A stretch of 34,441 bases of DNA, from the NCBI GenBank assembly GCA_947479815.1, contig CANKAT010000028.1, positions 1-34,441 on the forward strand, in the 5' to 3' direction. Numbering within the stretch: position 1 is the first letter of the stretch; each line of letters begins with the position of its first letter. Under the pieces are notes generated by a model, which was not told where the DNA came from, ran no database searches, and worked only from the letters and a program-made list of their open reading frames with translations. The stretch comes from Sphingobacteriaceae bacterium. GTDB lineage: Bacteria > Bacteroidota > Bacteroidia > Sphingobacteriales > Sphingobacteriaceae. Of the stretch, positions 26,382 to 34,441 are shown piece by piece. Made by a program: the position numbers and the translations under genes.

Positions 26382-26421
26382 GAACAAAAAAAGCATGTCT
26401 CACGACATGCTTTTCTTGTTC
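26382..26421 (-). terminator. Intrinsic terminator of the second cold-shock gene
   Basis: An 18-bp stem with one mismatch whose core is GCATGTC/GACATGC around the loop TCAC, followed on the minus strand by a run of T residues in the outer stem. It separates the two cold-shock genes into independent transcription units. Confidence 0.9.
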
Positions 26422-26437
26422 AATGATTTATGTTGAT

Positions 26438-26632
26438 TTAGTAAACAACTTTCACATTAACAGCGTTAAGGCCTTTTTTGCCACGCTCAACTTCATACTC
26501 AACCTTATCGTTTTCACGAATTTGATCAATTAGACCAGATGAATGAACGAATACATCTTCACTACCATCTGCAGGAACGATGAATCCGAACCCTTTAGTT
26601 TCATTAAAAAATTTTACTGTACCTTCTGACAT
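26438..26632 (-). CDS. Cold-shock domain protein (CspA family), tandem paralogue
   Basis: A 64-residue cold-shock domain protein with RNP1 KGFGFIVP and RNP2 VFVHSSG. It differs from its neighbour mainly at the N-terminus (MSEG against MQSG), in the loop after RNP1 (ADGSEDVF against SNGDSEIF) and at the last residue. It has its own consensus promoter ending about 27 nt before the ATG and its own terminator, so the two copies can be regulated differently. The 5' leader predicted from this promoter is short, unlike the long leader of E. coli cspA. Confidence 0.96.
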   Translation of the reverse strand: MSEGTVKFFNETKGFGFIVPADGSEDVFVHSSGLIDQIRENDKVEYEVERGKKGLNAVNVKVVY

Positions 26633-26658
26633 TGTTTTATTTTTAAATATATAATTGG

Positions 26659-26686
26659 CAAATGTACATAATTAGATTGAAAACAA
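26659..26686 (-). promoter_or_regulatory. Promoter of the second cold-shock gene
   Basis: TTG (26686-26684), 17 nt, then TACATTTG (26666-26659): a full match to TTG-N17-23-TAnnTTTG. Transcription would start around 26652, giving a leader of about 20 nt. Confidence 0.75.
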
Positions 26687-26911
26687 AAATAATTATAATT
26701 TATCAATAAAAAATTAAACAAAACTTTAAAAAGGGCTCCTTAATAGCTATTATATAGCTATAGATTATTATTTTTTTATTCAGTTTAAGAGTGTTTCACT
26801 AATTTATCAATACAATCTTATTCTTTAATTGTAAAATAGAATTTATATTATTGTCTTATAATTAATATTATGTTAAATAGAATACTGTAATATGAAATAT
26901 CTTAAAATAAT
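26687..26911. other. AT-rich intergenic region with a small palindrome
   Basis: Together with the adjacent promoter and terminator this forms a 339-nt stretch without a gene. Apart from those two elements, the only structure I see is ATAGCTA/TAGCTAT around TTATA at 26743-26761, next to a T-rich tract on the plus strand. No ORF of substance is present. Confidence 0.5.
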
Positions 26912-26947
26912 AAAAATAAAAAAGCTGAACAGGTTACCCTATTCAGC
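26912..26947 (-). terminator. Intrinsic terminator of the gyrA-TPR operon
   Basis: On the minus strand GCTGAATAGG and CCTGTTCAGC pair around a GTAA loop with one mismatch, followed by a long T-rich tract (TTTTTTATTTTTATT). It begins 24 nt after the stop codon of the last TPR gene. Confidence 0.9.
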
Positions 26948-26971
26948 CTTAATTAGAATAAATATTTCTGA

Positions 26972-28150
26972 CTATTGTAATGCAGCAATCTTAGCAGTTA
27001 ACTCATCTACTTTAGCCTGATTCTTTTTAATTATATAATAAGTTTTTAAATTATCAAGTGCGATACGTGATTTTGGATCTAAAACTGAAGCTTTCTCAAG
27101 ATAAGGTAATGCTTTCTCAAACTCAATACCAGCACTCTTAATCATAACATCATATTCTTTTTGCTGATTTTGCGGCAATTTATTTGCATTATTAAACAGA
27201 TTAATACCTTTATTCAACAATACTCCACCCACATTGATATAGGCATCTCCAAAATTAGGATCTACCTGAATAGCTTGAAGATATGATTCTTCAGCCTTAA
27301 GATTTTCTCCTAAAGTACTATAAGCTATACCCAAATAATAAGGATAAAGTTTATTTGTAGGATTCTTTTTAGCCTGATCAGTAATTTTAGAGATTACTTC
27401 TTTTTGTTTACCTGACATTAAACTAAGTTCAATTTCTTGGGTAGCTAATTGGCTATCATTGTATTTTGCAGACCCTTCAGCAGCGATACTAATTGCTTTA
27501 GCGGTATCACCTTCCATAGTATATAACCTGGATAAATCAAGATAAATTTGAATATTAGCAGAAAAGTTAGTTTTGATCAAACTCTCATACTGTTGAATAC
27601 CTCCTTTATAGTTTTTAGCATTTATAGCTGACAAACCAGCATAATAAGTAATGGTAGTATCACCTGGCCGAAAAGCTAAAGCGTTACTAAATGAAGAATA
27701 TGCATCTGCAAAATTGTTAGTCTGATATGCTTTTACACCTTGATTTAATTCATATTGACTAAATAGTGTGCCATTCGCATTGTCAAGATTAGCTTTATTT
27801 TCACCTGCTTTATCTAATTCTATAGCTTTTTTATGAGCTACCTTAGCTTCTTCAATTAATGGTTTTGAAGTAGCAGGAACGCTATCCAATAACGCCATTT
27901 CACCATAAATAAGAGCTTTATAAGTCCATGCACTTGGATCTTCTATAGTTTTTGCATGCACTACAGCCTTATCTATAGAGGTTTTTGCCAATTTTAGATT
28001 TGGAATTGCTAACAATAGAGAGTTTGCATCCTTTAATCCAAGAAATTTGTCATAATTATTTTTAGCACTTGCCACTTCTCCCTTTTGAGCAAAAGTTATT
28101 AATGAAGATGCTGAAAACACAGCTGCTAAAATGAAAGATTTAATTTTCAT
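26972..28150 (-). CDS. Exported tetratricopeptide-repeat protein
   Basis: A 392-residue protein with a signal peptide (residues 1-21, MKIKSFILAAVFSASSLITFA then QKG). Several TPR units follow; the clearest are around 140-210 (NFADAYSSFSNALAFRPGDTTITYYAGLSAINAKNYKGGIQQYESLI) and 265-305 (PYYLGIAYSTLGENLKAEESYLQAIQVDPNFGDAYINVGGVLL). TPR proteins act as protein-binding scaffolds; no enzyme domain is visible and the partner is unknown. The export signal points to the periplasm or outer envelope. It is the third gene after gyrA, 6 nt from the TPR gene before it, and is closed by a strong terminator. Confidence 0.9.
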   Translation of the reverse strand: MKIKSFILAAVFSASSLITFAQKGEVASAKNNYDKFLGLKDANSLLLAIPNLKLAKTSIDKAVVHAKTIEDPSAWTYKALIYGEMALLDSVPATSKPLIEEAKVAHKKAIELDKAGENKANLDNANGTLFSQYELNQGVKAYQTNNFADAYSSFSNALAFRPGDTTITYYAGLSAINAKNYKGGIQQYESLIKTNFSANIQIYLDLSRLYTMEGDTAKAISIAAEGSAKYNDSQLATQEIELSLMSGKQKEVISKITDQAKKNPTNKLYPYYLGIAYSTLGENLKAEESYLQAIQVDPNFGDAYINVGGVLLNKGINLFNNANKLPQNQQKEYDVMIKSAGIEFEKALPYLEKASVLDPKSRIALDNLKTYYIIKKNQAKVDELTAKIAALQ

Positions 28151-28156
28151 GTTATT

Positions 28157-29263
28157 CTAATTTAATTTAAGTTGGTTTATTCTATTATTGATTTTTTGTA
28201 ATTCTGATATTTCTCCGGTATTCTTATAAAGTATTGATAAAGAAGTTAGTGATTTTAATTCATATGGGTCAATTTCATTTGCTTTGGTCAAATAATATTT
28301 TGCAACATACATTATCCCACTTTGTTTCTTGTCTTTTAAATATGAATTTAAATAAAGTAATCCTAATGCATAATTAGCTTCATAATTATTCGGGTTAATA
28401 TTAATAATAAATTTATAATATTCTTCAGCTTTGGTTATATTTCCTGACATCTCATGAGAAAACCCCGCCAAATAATTCAAATTAATATTGCTTTCATCTA
28501 ATTTAAGAGCTTGACTGGTAAATTTTACAATTTCAGCATATTCACTCCTGTTTAGCAAAATATTTAAAAGTTTAAATAAAATATCTCTGTTATTTGGAAA
28601 AGCATTGCTACCTGCACTTAAAATCCGAATAGTATTTGTTTCATCGTTTAATGATTCGTACAGGTTTGCTGCAACCATAAAATATTCTGGTCTTGGTCTA
28701 CTTACAATTAATTTTTCATAATAACCTATGGATCTTTGATAATAACCTAGTTCCTGACATAGCAGAGCTAAATTGTGAGTGATAGAAATACTTGTTTTAT
28801 CAATCGAATCTAGCATACTGAAATACTTTAAGGCATCAGTATATTTTCGGTTTTTGAATGAATTATTGGCTCGATATAAATAAGTTTGTTTTAGCTGAGC
28901 TTCAATATAGGTGATACGATCACGAGATTCCTTTTCAAATTTAGTTCCATAAACAAATTTCATTGAATACAAAACCTCCTCAACCGGGTCTTTCTGATAA
29001 GAATACTTAAGATTTGAATCTACTCTTGCAAGTGTAGAATAAACAAGACTTCTGATGAGATTATTTCTAAATGCAATTGAATCTGCCTTGGTTTTATAAC
29101 CATTATCAATTAGTTTTCTGGCATTTTCAAGCTTTTTAATATCCTTGCTTGATGAATATTGAGCAAAACTATTCATGGCTTCTTTAGTAATAAGAGTTTG
29201 AGCCCCTGCTGTTGCATAGGTCAGATAAAAACTACTTATAAGAAGCATGAATACCTTATTCAT
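28157..29263 (-). CDS. Exported tetratricopeptide-repeat protein
   Basis: A 368-residue protein with an N-terminal signal peptide (about residues 1-22, ending TAGAQT). TPR-like helical pairs fill the rest, with clear units at about 140-180 (KYTDALKYFSMLDSIDKTSISITHNLALLCQELGYYQRSIGYYEKL) and about 260-310 (AGFSHEMSGNITKAEEYYKFIININPNNYEANYALGLLYL). No catalytic motif was recognised. It lies 6 nt after gyrA and 6 nt before a second exported TPR gene, so the three are almost certainly cotranscribed. It resembles its neighbour in layout but not closely in sequence. Confidence 0.87.
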   Translation of the reverse strand: MNKVFMLLISSFYLTYATAGAQTLITKEAMNSFAQYSSSKDIKKLENARKLIDNGYKTKADSIAFRNNLIRSLVYSTLARVDSNLKYSYQKDPVEEVLYSMKFVYGTKFEKESRDRITYIEAQLKQTYLYRANNSFKNRKYTDALKYFSMLDSIDKTSISITHNLALLCQELGYYQRSIGYYEKLIVSRPRPEYFMVAANLYESLNDETNTIRILSAGSNAFPNNRDILFKLLNILLNRSEYAEIVKFTSQALKLDESNINLNYLAGFSHEMSGNITKAEEYYKFIININPNNYEANYALGLLYLNSYLKDKKQSGIMYVAKYYLTKANEIDPYELKSLTSLSILYKNTGEISELQKINNRINQLKLN

Positions 29264-29269
29264 AAGAAA

Positions 29270-31816
29270 TTATTCAGTTTCAGGATTCTGATCTTCAGTT
29301 TCAGTACCTTCTACAGTGCCATCTTCAGTTATTTCCTCGTCTTCATCTTCGTGTTCAACTTTAGCAATTGATGCAATAGAATCATCTCCTTTTAAAGTAA
29401 TTAACCTGACACCCTGAGTTGCTCTTCCCATTACGCGTAGATCACTCACTCCTATTCTAATCACGATTCCTGATTTATTAATGATCATAAGATCATCATT
29501 ATCAGTTACATCCTTAATAGCAACAAGTTCACCAGTTTTATCAGTTACATTAATAGTTTTTACACCTTTTCCGCCCCTATTAGTAACACGATAATCTTCG
29601 ATATCAGTACGTTTACCATAACCATTTTCTGACACTACCAGAACGGTAACATCCGGATTATTGATAGCGATCATTCCAACTACTTCATCTTTATCATTTG
29701 CTAATGTTACACCACGAACTCCAGTTGCGGTACGTCCCATTGGCCTTACTGTAGACTCATTAAAGCGAATTGCTCTGCCAGAACGTAAAGCCATTACTAT
29801 TTCACTTTGACCATTGGTCATACAAGCTTCTAATAGCTGGTCGCCTTCATTGATATTTATCGCGTTGATACCATTTGCTCTTGGACGAGAATAAGCTTCC
29901 AATGATGTCTTTTTAATGGTACCTTTTTTGGTACACATAATAATAAAGTTATTTTCAAGGTATTCCTGATCTTTCAGGTTAACTACTTTAATGTATGCCT
30001 TGATATTTTCCTCTTTAGGGATATTGATCACGTTTTGTATTGCACGCCCCTTGCTGGTTCTGGTTCCTTCAGGAATTTCGAACACTCTTAACCAGAAACA
30101 TTTTCCAGTTTCAGTAAAGAAAAGCATATAATTATGATTAGTGGCAATAAGCATATGCTCAATAAAGTCTTTGTCTCTAGACTGAGAACCCATAGAACCT
30201 TTTCCACCTCTGCCCTGCTTACGGTATTCTGTCAATGCGGTACGTTTGATATATCCTTCATGAGAAATAGTAATTACAACTTCTTCATCAACAATAAAAT
30301 CCTCCATACGCATATCTTCTGCAGAATGGGTAATAGATGTACGGCGTTCATCCCCGAATTTGTCTCTTATTTCTGTGAGTTCATCCTTTATGATCTGCAT
30401 ACGAAGCACTTCGTCTGCAAGGATTGAATTCAAATAATCAATGGTCTTCATTAATTCAGCATATTCTTCTTTGATTTTATCGCGTTCAAGCCCTGTTAAA
30501 CGGCGTAATGTCATGTCCAAAATTGCTCTAGCCTGTATATCAGAAAGGCTGAAACTATCCATTAATCCAACACGGGCATCTTCAGGACTATTAGATGCAC
30601 GAATTAATTTAATAACCTCATCTAGGTGATCAAGGGCAATTAATAAACCTTCCAGAATATGTGCTCTTTTTTCTGCCTCGGCAAGATCAAACTTTGTTCT
30701 TCGTATAACTACTTCATGGCGATGATCAACAAAGTGCCTGATAAGATCCTTTAGGTTTAACATCATTGGGCGACCATTCACCAGGGCAATATTATTTACG
30801 CTGAATGAGGTTTGAAGTGCTGTATATTTAAAAAGATTGTTCAAGACTACTGATGCATTCGCATCTCGTTTAATCTCGTAAACAATACGCATACCATCTC
30901 TATCTGACTCATCCCTTATCTCACTAATCCCTTCAATTTTTTTATCATTAACAAGTCCAGCCGTTTGCTCGATCATATTAGCCTTGTTAACCTGATACGG
31001 AATTTCATTTACAATAATTCGCTCACGTTCTCCTTTATATAATTCGATCTCAGCTTTGGCACGCATAACAATTCTGCCTCTGCCTGTTTCAAATGCTTCC
31101 TGTACTCCAGTATAACCATAAATAATACCGCCAGTTGGAAAATCTGGTGCTTTTACATAGTGCATCAAATCAGCTACTGTAACTTCATTATTTTCGATAT
31201 AGGCTATGGTTGCATTGACCACTTCTGTCAAATTATGAGGTGGCATATTGGTGGCCATACCAACTGCAATACCAGAAGCTCCATTTACAAGTAAATTTGG
31301 AATTCTAGATGGTAATACGGTTGGTTCCTCAAGAGTATCATCAAAGTTTAATTGAAAGTCAACTGTTTCTTTGTTGATATCAGCAAGCATTTCTTCAGCA
31401 ATTTTTTTCAAACGAGCTTCAGTATAACGCATTGCTGCAGGTGAATCACCATCAATAGAACCGAAATTTCCCTGGCCATCAACCATTGGATATCTTAAAC
31501 TCCAATCCTGAGCCATACGAACCATGGCAAAATAAACTGAAGAATCACCATGTGGATGATATTTACCTAATACATCACCAACAATACGGGCAGATTTTTT
31601 GTGAGGTTTGGTACTGGTTACGCCAAGATCTAGCATACCATACAAAACTCTTCTGTGTACAGGCTTAAGTCCATCACGGACATCAGGTAAAGCACGGGAA
31701 ACAATTACAGACATCGAATAATCGATGTATGCAGATTTCATTTCCTCTTCTATATTTATTGGGATTATCCTATCGTTCTGTGGTACTAAATTATCGTTTT
31801 CTGTATCTTCAGCCAT
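29270..31816 (-). CDS. gyrA: DNA gyrase subunit A
   Basis: DNA-cleaving subunit of gyrase, which introduces negative supercoils. The 848-residue protein has the N-terminal breakage-reunion domain with catalytic Tyr131 (AAMRYTE), and the GyrA box QGRGGKG at 534-540 that distinguishes gyrase from topoisomerase IV. Six-blade C-terminal DNA-wrapping repeats follow (for example [21 protein letters not shown]). The last ~27 residues are a very acidic tail. In the quinolone-resistance-determining region the sequence is [12 protein letters not shown]: Ser92 corresponds to E. coli Ser83, but position 96, which corresponds to Asp87, is Phe. It is first in an operon with two exported TPR genes. Confidence 0.97.
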   Translation of the reverse strand: MAEDTENDNLVPQNDRIIPINIEEEMKSAYIDYSMSVIVSRALPDVRDGLKPVHRRVLYGMLDLGVTSTKPHKKSARIVGDVLGKYHPHGDSSVYFAMVRMAQDWSLRYPMVDGQGNFGSIDGDSPAAMRYTEARLKKIAEEMLADINKETVDFQLNFDDTLEEPTVLPSRIPNLLVNGASGIAVGMATNMPPHNLTEVVNATIAYIENNEVTVADLMHYVKAPDFPTGGIIYGYTGVQEAFETGRGRIVMRAKAEIELYKGERERIIVNEIPYQVNKANMIEQTAGLVNDKKIEGISEIRDESDRDGMRIVYEIKRDANASVVLNNLFKYTALQTSFSVNNIALVNGRPMMLNLKDLIRHFVDHRHEVVIRRTKFDLAEAEKRAHILEGLLIALDHLDEVIKLIRASNSPEDARVGLMDSFSLSDIQARAILDMTLRRLTGLERDKIKEEYAELMKTIDYLNSILADEVLRMQIIKDELTEIRDKFGDERRTSITHSAEDMRMEDFIVDEEVVITISHEGYIKRTALTEYRKQGRGGKGSMGSQSRDKDFIEHMLIATNHNYMLFFTETGKCFWLRVFEIPEGTRTSKGRAIQNVINIPKEENIKAYIKVVNLKDQEYLENNFIIMCTKKGTIKKTSLEAYSRPRANGINAININEGDQLLEACMTNGQSEIVMALRSGRAIRFNESTVRPMGRTATGVRGVTLANDKDEVVGMIAINNPDVTVLVVSENGYGKRTDIEDYRVTNRGGKGVKTINVTDKTGELVAIKDVTDNDDLMIINKSGIVIRIGVSDLRVMGRATQGVRLITLKGDDSIASIAKVEHEDEDEEITEDGTVEGTETEDQNPETE

Positions 31817-31910
31817 GTTACTCTTCAGTTCTGATTAATAATTTAAATTTTCAATCAAGTTAAATACTTGTAAAAAATAAATTGAATTTATATGAATACG
31901 AAGTTAATAA

Positions 31911-31940
31911 TTTCCACGGTTTTAATGAGTTTTGTGGAAA
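31911..31940. repeat. Inverted repeat upstream of gyrA with a DnaA-box-like arm
   Basis: TTTCCAC (31911-31917) and GTGGAAA (31934-31940) are separated by 16 nt in the gyrA upstream region. Read on the minus strand, the right arm is TTTTCCACA, which fits the relaxed DnaA box TTWTNCACA; the left arm matches less well. It could be an operator or chance. Confidence 0.4.
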
Positions 31941-32023
31941 AATAATCGCATTCAAATAATGTACGAAAGCCTATTGCAATGTCTTTAAAAAACTATCCTA
32001 GGAAATGCTTAAAACACATTAAT

Positions 32024-33325
32024 TTATTCATTAACGGCTTTTTTATAAACTTCAAGAGCTCTTTTTCTGCCAAATTCGTGATCAACTATAGGAAGCAAGT
32101 AATCTAGTCTAAAATCTTTGATCCAGGTTTTGATATAGTTTAATTTAGGGTCAAATTTGAGGGTTTGAGCAGTTGGATTAAATATTCTAAAATAAGGTGC
32201 TGAATCACAACCACTTCCGGCAGCCCACTGCCAGTTTCCATTGTTGGATGAAAGTTCATAATCTAAAAGTTTTTGAGCAAAATAAGCTTCACCCCAGCGC
32301 CAGTCTATCAAAAGATGCTTGCATAGAAATCCTGCAGTAATCATTCGTACTCGATTGTGCATTAACCCAGTTTCATTTAACTGACGCATTCCGGCATCAA
32401 CTATCGGATAGCCGGTTTCACCCTTACACCAAGCTTCAAATTCCTTTTCGTTATTTCTCCACTGTATTTTATCGTATTTCTTTTTAAAACTTTCAGAAAT
32501 CACATTTGGAAATTGAAAAAGGATCATCATAAAAAACTCACGCCAAATCAATTCATTTAACCATTGTTCATTCCAATTTAAAGCTAGTTTAACAAGATGC
32601 CGGACACTTACCGTACCAAACCGTAATTGCACGCTAATTTGTGAGGTTCCTTCTACAGACGGAAGGTTACGAGTTTCCTGATAATTCCTAATCCTTTCTT
32701 CTGTTATAACAGGTTCTGGCAAATTTAGGCTTGTTTCTTCAAACCCTAATTCATTTAATGAAGGAAATAAAAATTCCCTGCATTTATAAAATGATGAAAA
32801 ATGCAATTCAGATGGAAAATTGTTTAGGGATTGCTGATAAAACTTCTCCTTCCATTTTCTTGAATAAGGTGTAAAAATAGTATAAGGCGTACCATCTGAT
32901 TTCATCACTTCCGATTTCTCAAATATCACTTGATCCTTGAAAGTCTTAAAAGTGATATTTTTAGATTCTAATAGAGATTTAATTCTTAAATCACGATTAA
33001 TGGCATAGGGTTCATAATCATGATTTGCATAAACCTCTCTTACTAAATACTCTTCACTAAGTTTATCAAAGGCCTTTTCAACCTTTTCATGAAGTACATA
33101 AATTGATGCACCAATTGGCTTTAAGATATTATTTAATTGTTCTAATGATTGTCGTATGAATTCAACTCTTTTGTCTTGTTTATCGGAAAGTTTATCGAGA
33201 ATATCTGGGTCAAATATGAAAATCGGAAGAACTGGGTAATTACCTGTTAATGCATTAAATAATGCATTATTATCAAACAATCTTAAATCACGTCTAAACC
33301 AAAATATGCTAACTTCTTTTTTCAT
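32024..33325 (-). CDS. phr: Deoxyribodipyrimidine photolyase (cryptochrome/photolyase family)
   Basis: Light-driven repair of UV-induced pyrimidine dimers with FAD. The 433-residue protein begins with the photolyase alpha/beta domain (SIFWFRRDLRLFDNNALFNAL), which holds the antenna chromophore, and continues with the helical FAD domain. Signature blocks are ELIWREFFMMI, CKGETGYPIVDAGMRQLNETGLMHNRVRM, LLIDWRWGEAYFAQ and NWQWAAGSGCDSAPYFRIFNP (starting at 364). These match class I CPD photolyases; a cryptochrome-like or 6-4 specificity is less likely but cannot be excluded by eye. It is 23 nt after the TIGR01777 gene, in a probable three-gene unit with the SRPBCC gene. Confidence 0.93.
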   Translation of the reverse strand: MKKEVSIFWFRRDLRLFDNNALFNALTGNYPVLPIFIFDPDILDKLSDKQDKRVEFIRQSLEQLNNILKPIGASIYVLHEKVEKAFDKLSEEYLVREVYANHDYEPYAINRDLRIKSLLESKNITFKTFKDQVIFEKSEVMKSDGTPYTIFTPYSRKWKEKFYQQSLNNFPSELHFSSFYKCREFLFPSLNELGFEETSLNLPEPVITEERIRNYQETRNLPSVEGTSQISVQLRFGTVSVRHLVKLALNWNEQWLNELIWREFFMMILFQFPNVISESFKKKYDKIQWRNNEKEFEAWCKGETGYPIVDAGMRQLNETGLMHNRVRMITAGFLCKHLLIDWRWGEAYFAQKLLDYELSSNNGNWQWAAGSGCDSAPYFRIFNPTAQTLKFDPKLNYIKTWIKDFRLDYLLPIVDHEFGRKRALEVYKKAVNE

Positions 33326-33348
33326 TAATTATAAAGATTAGATTTGAA

Positions 33349-34278
33349 TTAATGTGAATAGATCTCGTTTAAAGCCTCATCTAATCCGGCATACCTAAAC
33401 TTAAAGCCAGAATTAATTAGCTTTTGAGATGTGGTATGATTGCTTATTAATATGACATCACTCATTTCACCCAATACTGCCTTCAATATAAATTCAGGAA
33501 CTTTTATAGGCCAAACAGGACGAAAAAGAGTTTTTGCTAAAATCTTTGTAAATTCAAGATTAGTTACTGGAATTGGGCTGCAGGCATTATATGTACCAAC
33601 TAGTTTTGAATTTTCGATGGCTTTTTCAAATACAGCAAGGAGGTCGGTAACATGAATCCATGGCATCCATTGTTTTCCTGAGCCAAGAGGTGCACCTAAA
33701 AATAAACTTACAGGTGTTTCAAGTTTAGCTAATGCCCCACCTTGTTTTGATAGAACCAATCCAATTCTAAACTTTACCAATCTAACTCCAAATTTAAGTC
33801 CCTCATCAACTGCATTCTCCCACTGCTGACAGCATTCAGCGAGAAAACCAGTACCATTAGTACTATTTTCGTTTAATATCTCATCTGCACGATCTCCATA
33901 AAACCCTACTGCCGATGCAGATATAATTGTTTTTACAGGGGCTTTAGTATCCTCAATTGCCTTATACAATAATCTAGTTGATAAAACTCTGCTATCAATT
34001 ATTAGTTGCTTTCTACTTTTAGTCCATCTTTCATCTGCGATACCTGCTCCTGCTAAATGAATGATTGTATCTACATCCTTTAATGCGTTATTGTCAATAG
34101 TTTGCTCTTCTACATTCCATTTAAATGCCTTTACACCTTTTAAATTTTCTGGATTTCTAGAAAGAACAGAAACAAAATATCCTTTATCCTGAAGATTCCT
34201 GATCAGTTTTGCACCAATTAAACCACTGGCTCCGGTTATCAAAATGTTTTTATTTGGGGTTTGATCAGGGAGATTCAT
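33349..34278 (-). CDS. TIGR01777/YfcH-family NAD(P)-dependent epimerase
   Basis: A 309-residue extended short-chain dehydrogenase of the TIGR01777 (SDR39U1, E. coli YfcH) family. The nucleotide-binding motif is GASGLIG at 16-22, then DVDTIIHLAGAGIADERWT, ISASAVGFYGDR with the active-site Tyr, and GSGKQWMPWIHVTDLL. The C-terminal part (PVWPIKVPEFILKAVLGEMSDVIL...) is the DUF1731 domain typical of the family. The substrate is unknown. It lies between an SRPBCC-like gene and a photolyase, a grouping common in Bacteroidota. Confidence 0.93.
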   Translation of the reverse strand: MNLPDQTPNKNILITGASGLIGAKLIRNLQDKGYFVSVLSRNPENLKGVKAFKWNVEEQTIDNNALKDVDTIIHLAGAGIADERWTKSRKQLIIDSRVLSTRLLYKAIEDTKAPVKTIISASAVGFYGDRADEILNENSTNGTGFLAECCQQWENAVDEGLKFGVRLVKFRIGLVLSKQGGALAKLETPVSLFLGAPLGSGKQWMPWIHVTDLLAVFEKAIENSKLVGTYNACSPIPVTNLEFTKILAKTLFRPVWPIKVPEFILKAVLGEMSDVILISNHTTSQKLINSGFKFRYAGLDEALNEIYSH

Positions 34279-34328
34279 GAATTATACTAAGATTAGTTCA
34301 ATTAAATTAATAAAAATAAAAGACAGGC

Positions 34329-34441
34329 TTAAACTGCAGCCTTAGGGAAAAGTATAGTTAGTGCCTGCTCTCTGAATTTAAATATGCTTTCAACCTTCTT
34401 TTTAACAAACACAGCATGAGCAATATCTCCAAGAATTCCTA
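34329..34441 (-). CDS. Probable SRPBCC-family protein, C-terminal end only
   Basis: The last 36 codons of a gene that enters from the right edge, ending with TAA at 34331-34329. The peptide includes GDIAHAVFVKKKVESIFKFR, which resembles the C-terminal helix of SRPBCC (START-like) ligand-binding proteins often encoded just before TIGR01777 epimerase and photolyase genes in Bacteroidota. The other open minus-strand frame here gives an unlikely Leu-rich peptide with no family likeness. The call rests on a short stretch and on context, so it is tentative. Confidence 0.55.
   Translation of the reverse strand, partial: GILGDIAHAVFVKKKVESIFKFREQALTILFPKAAV

Noticed and set aside
30134-30427. 97-codon plus-strand open frame inside gyrA, and similar 60-85-codon frames inside other genes
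   Set aside because: They lie antisense or out of frame within well-supported genes and show no family likeness, start signal or plausible composition.
31991-32004. TCCTAGGA palindrome with nearby T-run as a photolyase terminator
   Set aside because: The palindrome has no room for a loop, so it cannot form a useful RNA hairpin.
34361-34441. Alternative minus-strand frame at the right edge giving a Leu-rich peptide
   Set aside because: The frame ending at 34329 is longer, gives a more natural composition and fits the expected neighbour of the TIGR01777 gene.

Overview
The window is a chromosomal segment of a member of the Bacteroidota. The evidence is the AT-rich base composition, promoters of the Bacteroidota type (TTG, 17-23 nt, then TAnnTTTG), the lack of clear Shine-Dalgarno sequences, a futalosine-type menaquinone locus and a gyrA gene followed by TPR genes. 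The content is closest to what I know of Sphingobacteriia-like genomes, but genus cannot be fixed from sequence alone. There is no prophage, insertion sequence, CRISPR array, rRNA or tRNA that I can support. Almost everything is housekeeping metabolism.

Layout: (1) 1-2436, plus strand: the end of a CinA/PncC gene, a 2-oxo acid dehydrogenase E2 gene and a secreted SGNH hydrolase. (2) 2508-7765, minus strand: the methionine cluster. A metB-like gene is followed by its own unit, read right to left: promoter (~6592-6560), SAM-I riboswitch (6507-6403), a previously unlisted 41-codon leader ORF (6392-6267), then metY, metX and hom. (3) 7954-10489, plus strand: mqnE, a histidine phosphatase and mqnA, joined by two TTGA stop/start overlaps; a nucleoside phosphorylase converges on them. 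(4) 11430-13940, minus: ribD, an EamA transporter and a YigZ gene. (5) 14055-19271: prmC, a nucleoid-associated protein gene, a XerD-type recombinase, aroQ, a family 2 glycosyltransferase and a lipid A-type acyltransferase. (6) 19380-23628, plus: wbqC, corA, mgtE, bioB. (7) 23704-26632, minus: a FUSC membrane protein and two tandem cold-shock genes with strong terminators. (8) 26972-31816, minus: gyrA and two exported TPR proteins, closed by a terminator. (9) 32024-34441, minus: the end of a probable SRPBCC gene, a TIGR01777 epimerase and a photolyase.

The most interesting object is the leader ORF between the SAM-I riboswitch and metY. Its last ten residues are CCMCMPCCCF: eight of ten are sulphur amino acids, and all six Cys codons are TGT. 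It starts 10 nt after the riboswitch P1 helix, and its Cys-codon run can pair with the region just upstream of the metY start codon. This suggests a two-input device in which SAM is read by RNA and Cys/Met supply is read by the ribosome, controlling entry of sulphide into homocysteine. The leader peptide and its position are seen directly; the mechanism is inference.

Other points worth checking are a long inverted repeat between metY and metX, a Phe at the GyrA position equivalent to E. coli Asp87, a conserved 3' element in the cold-shock genes, and the phosphatase embedded between two menaquinone genes.
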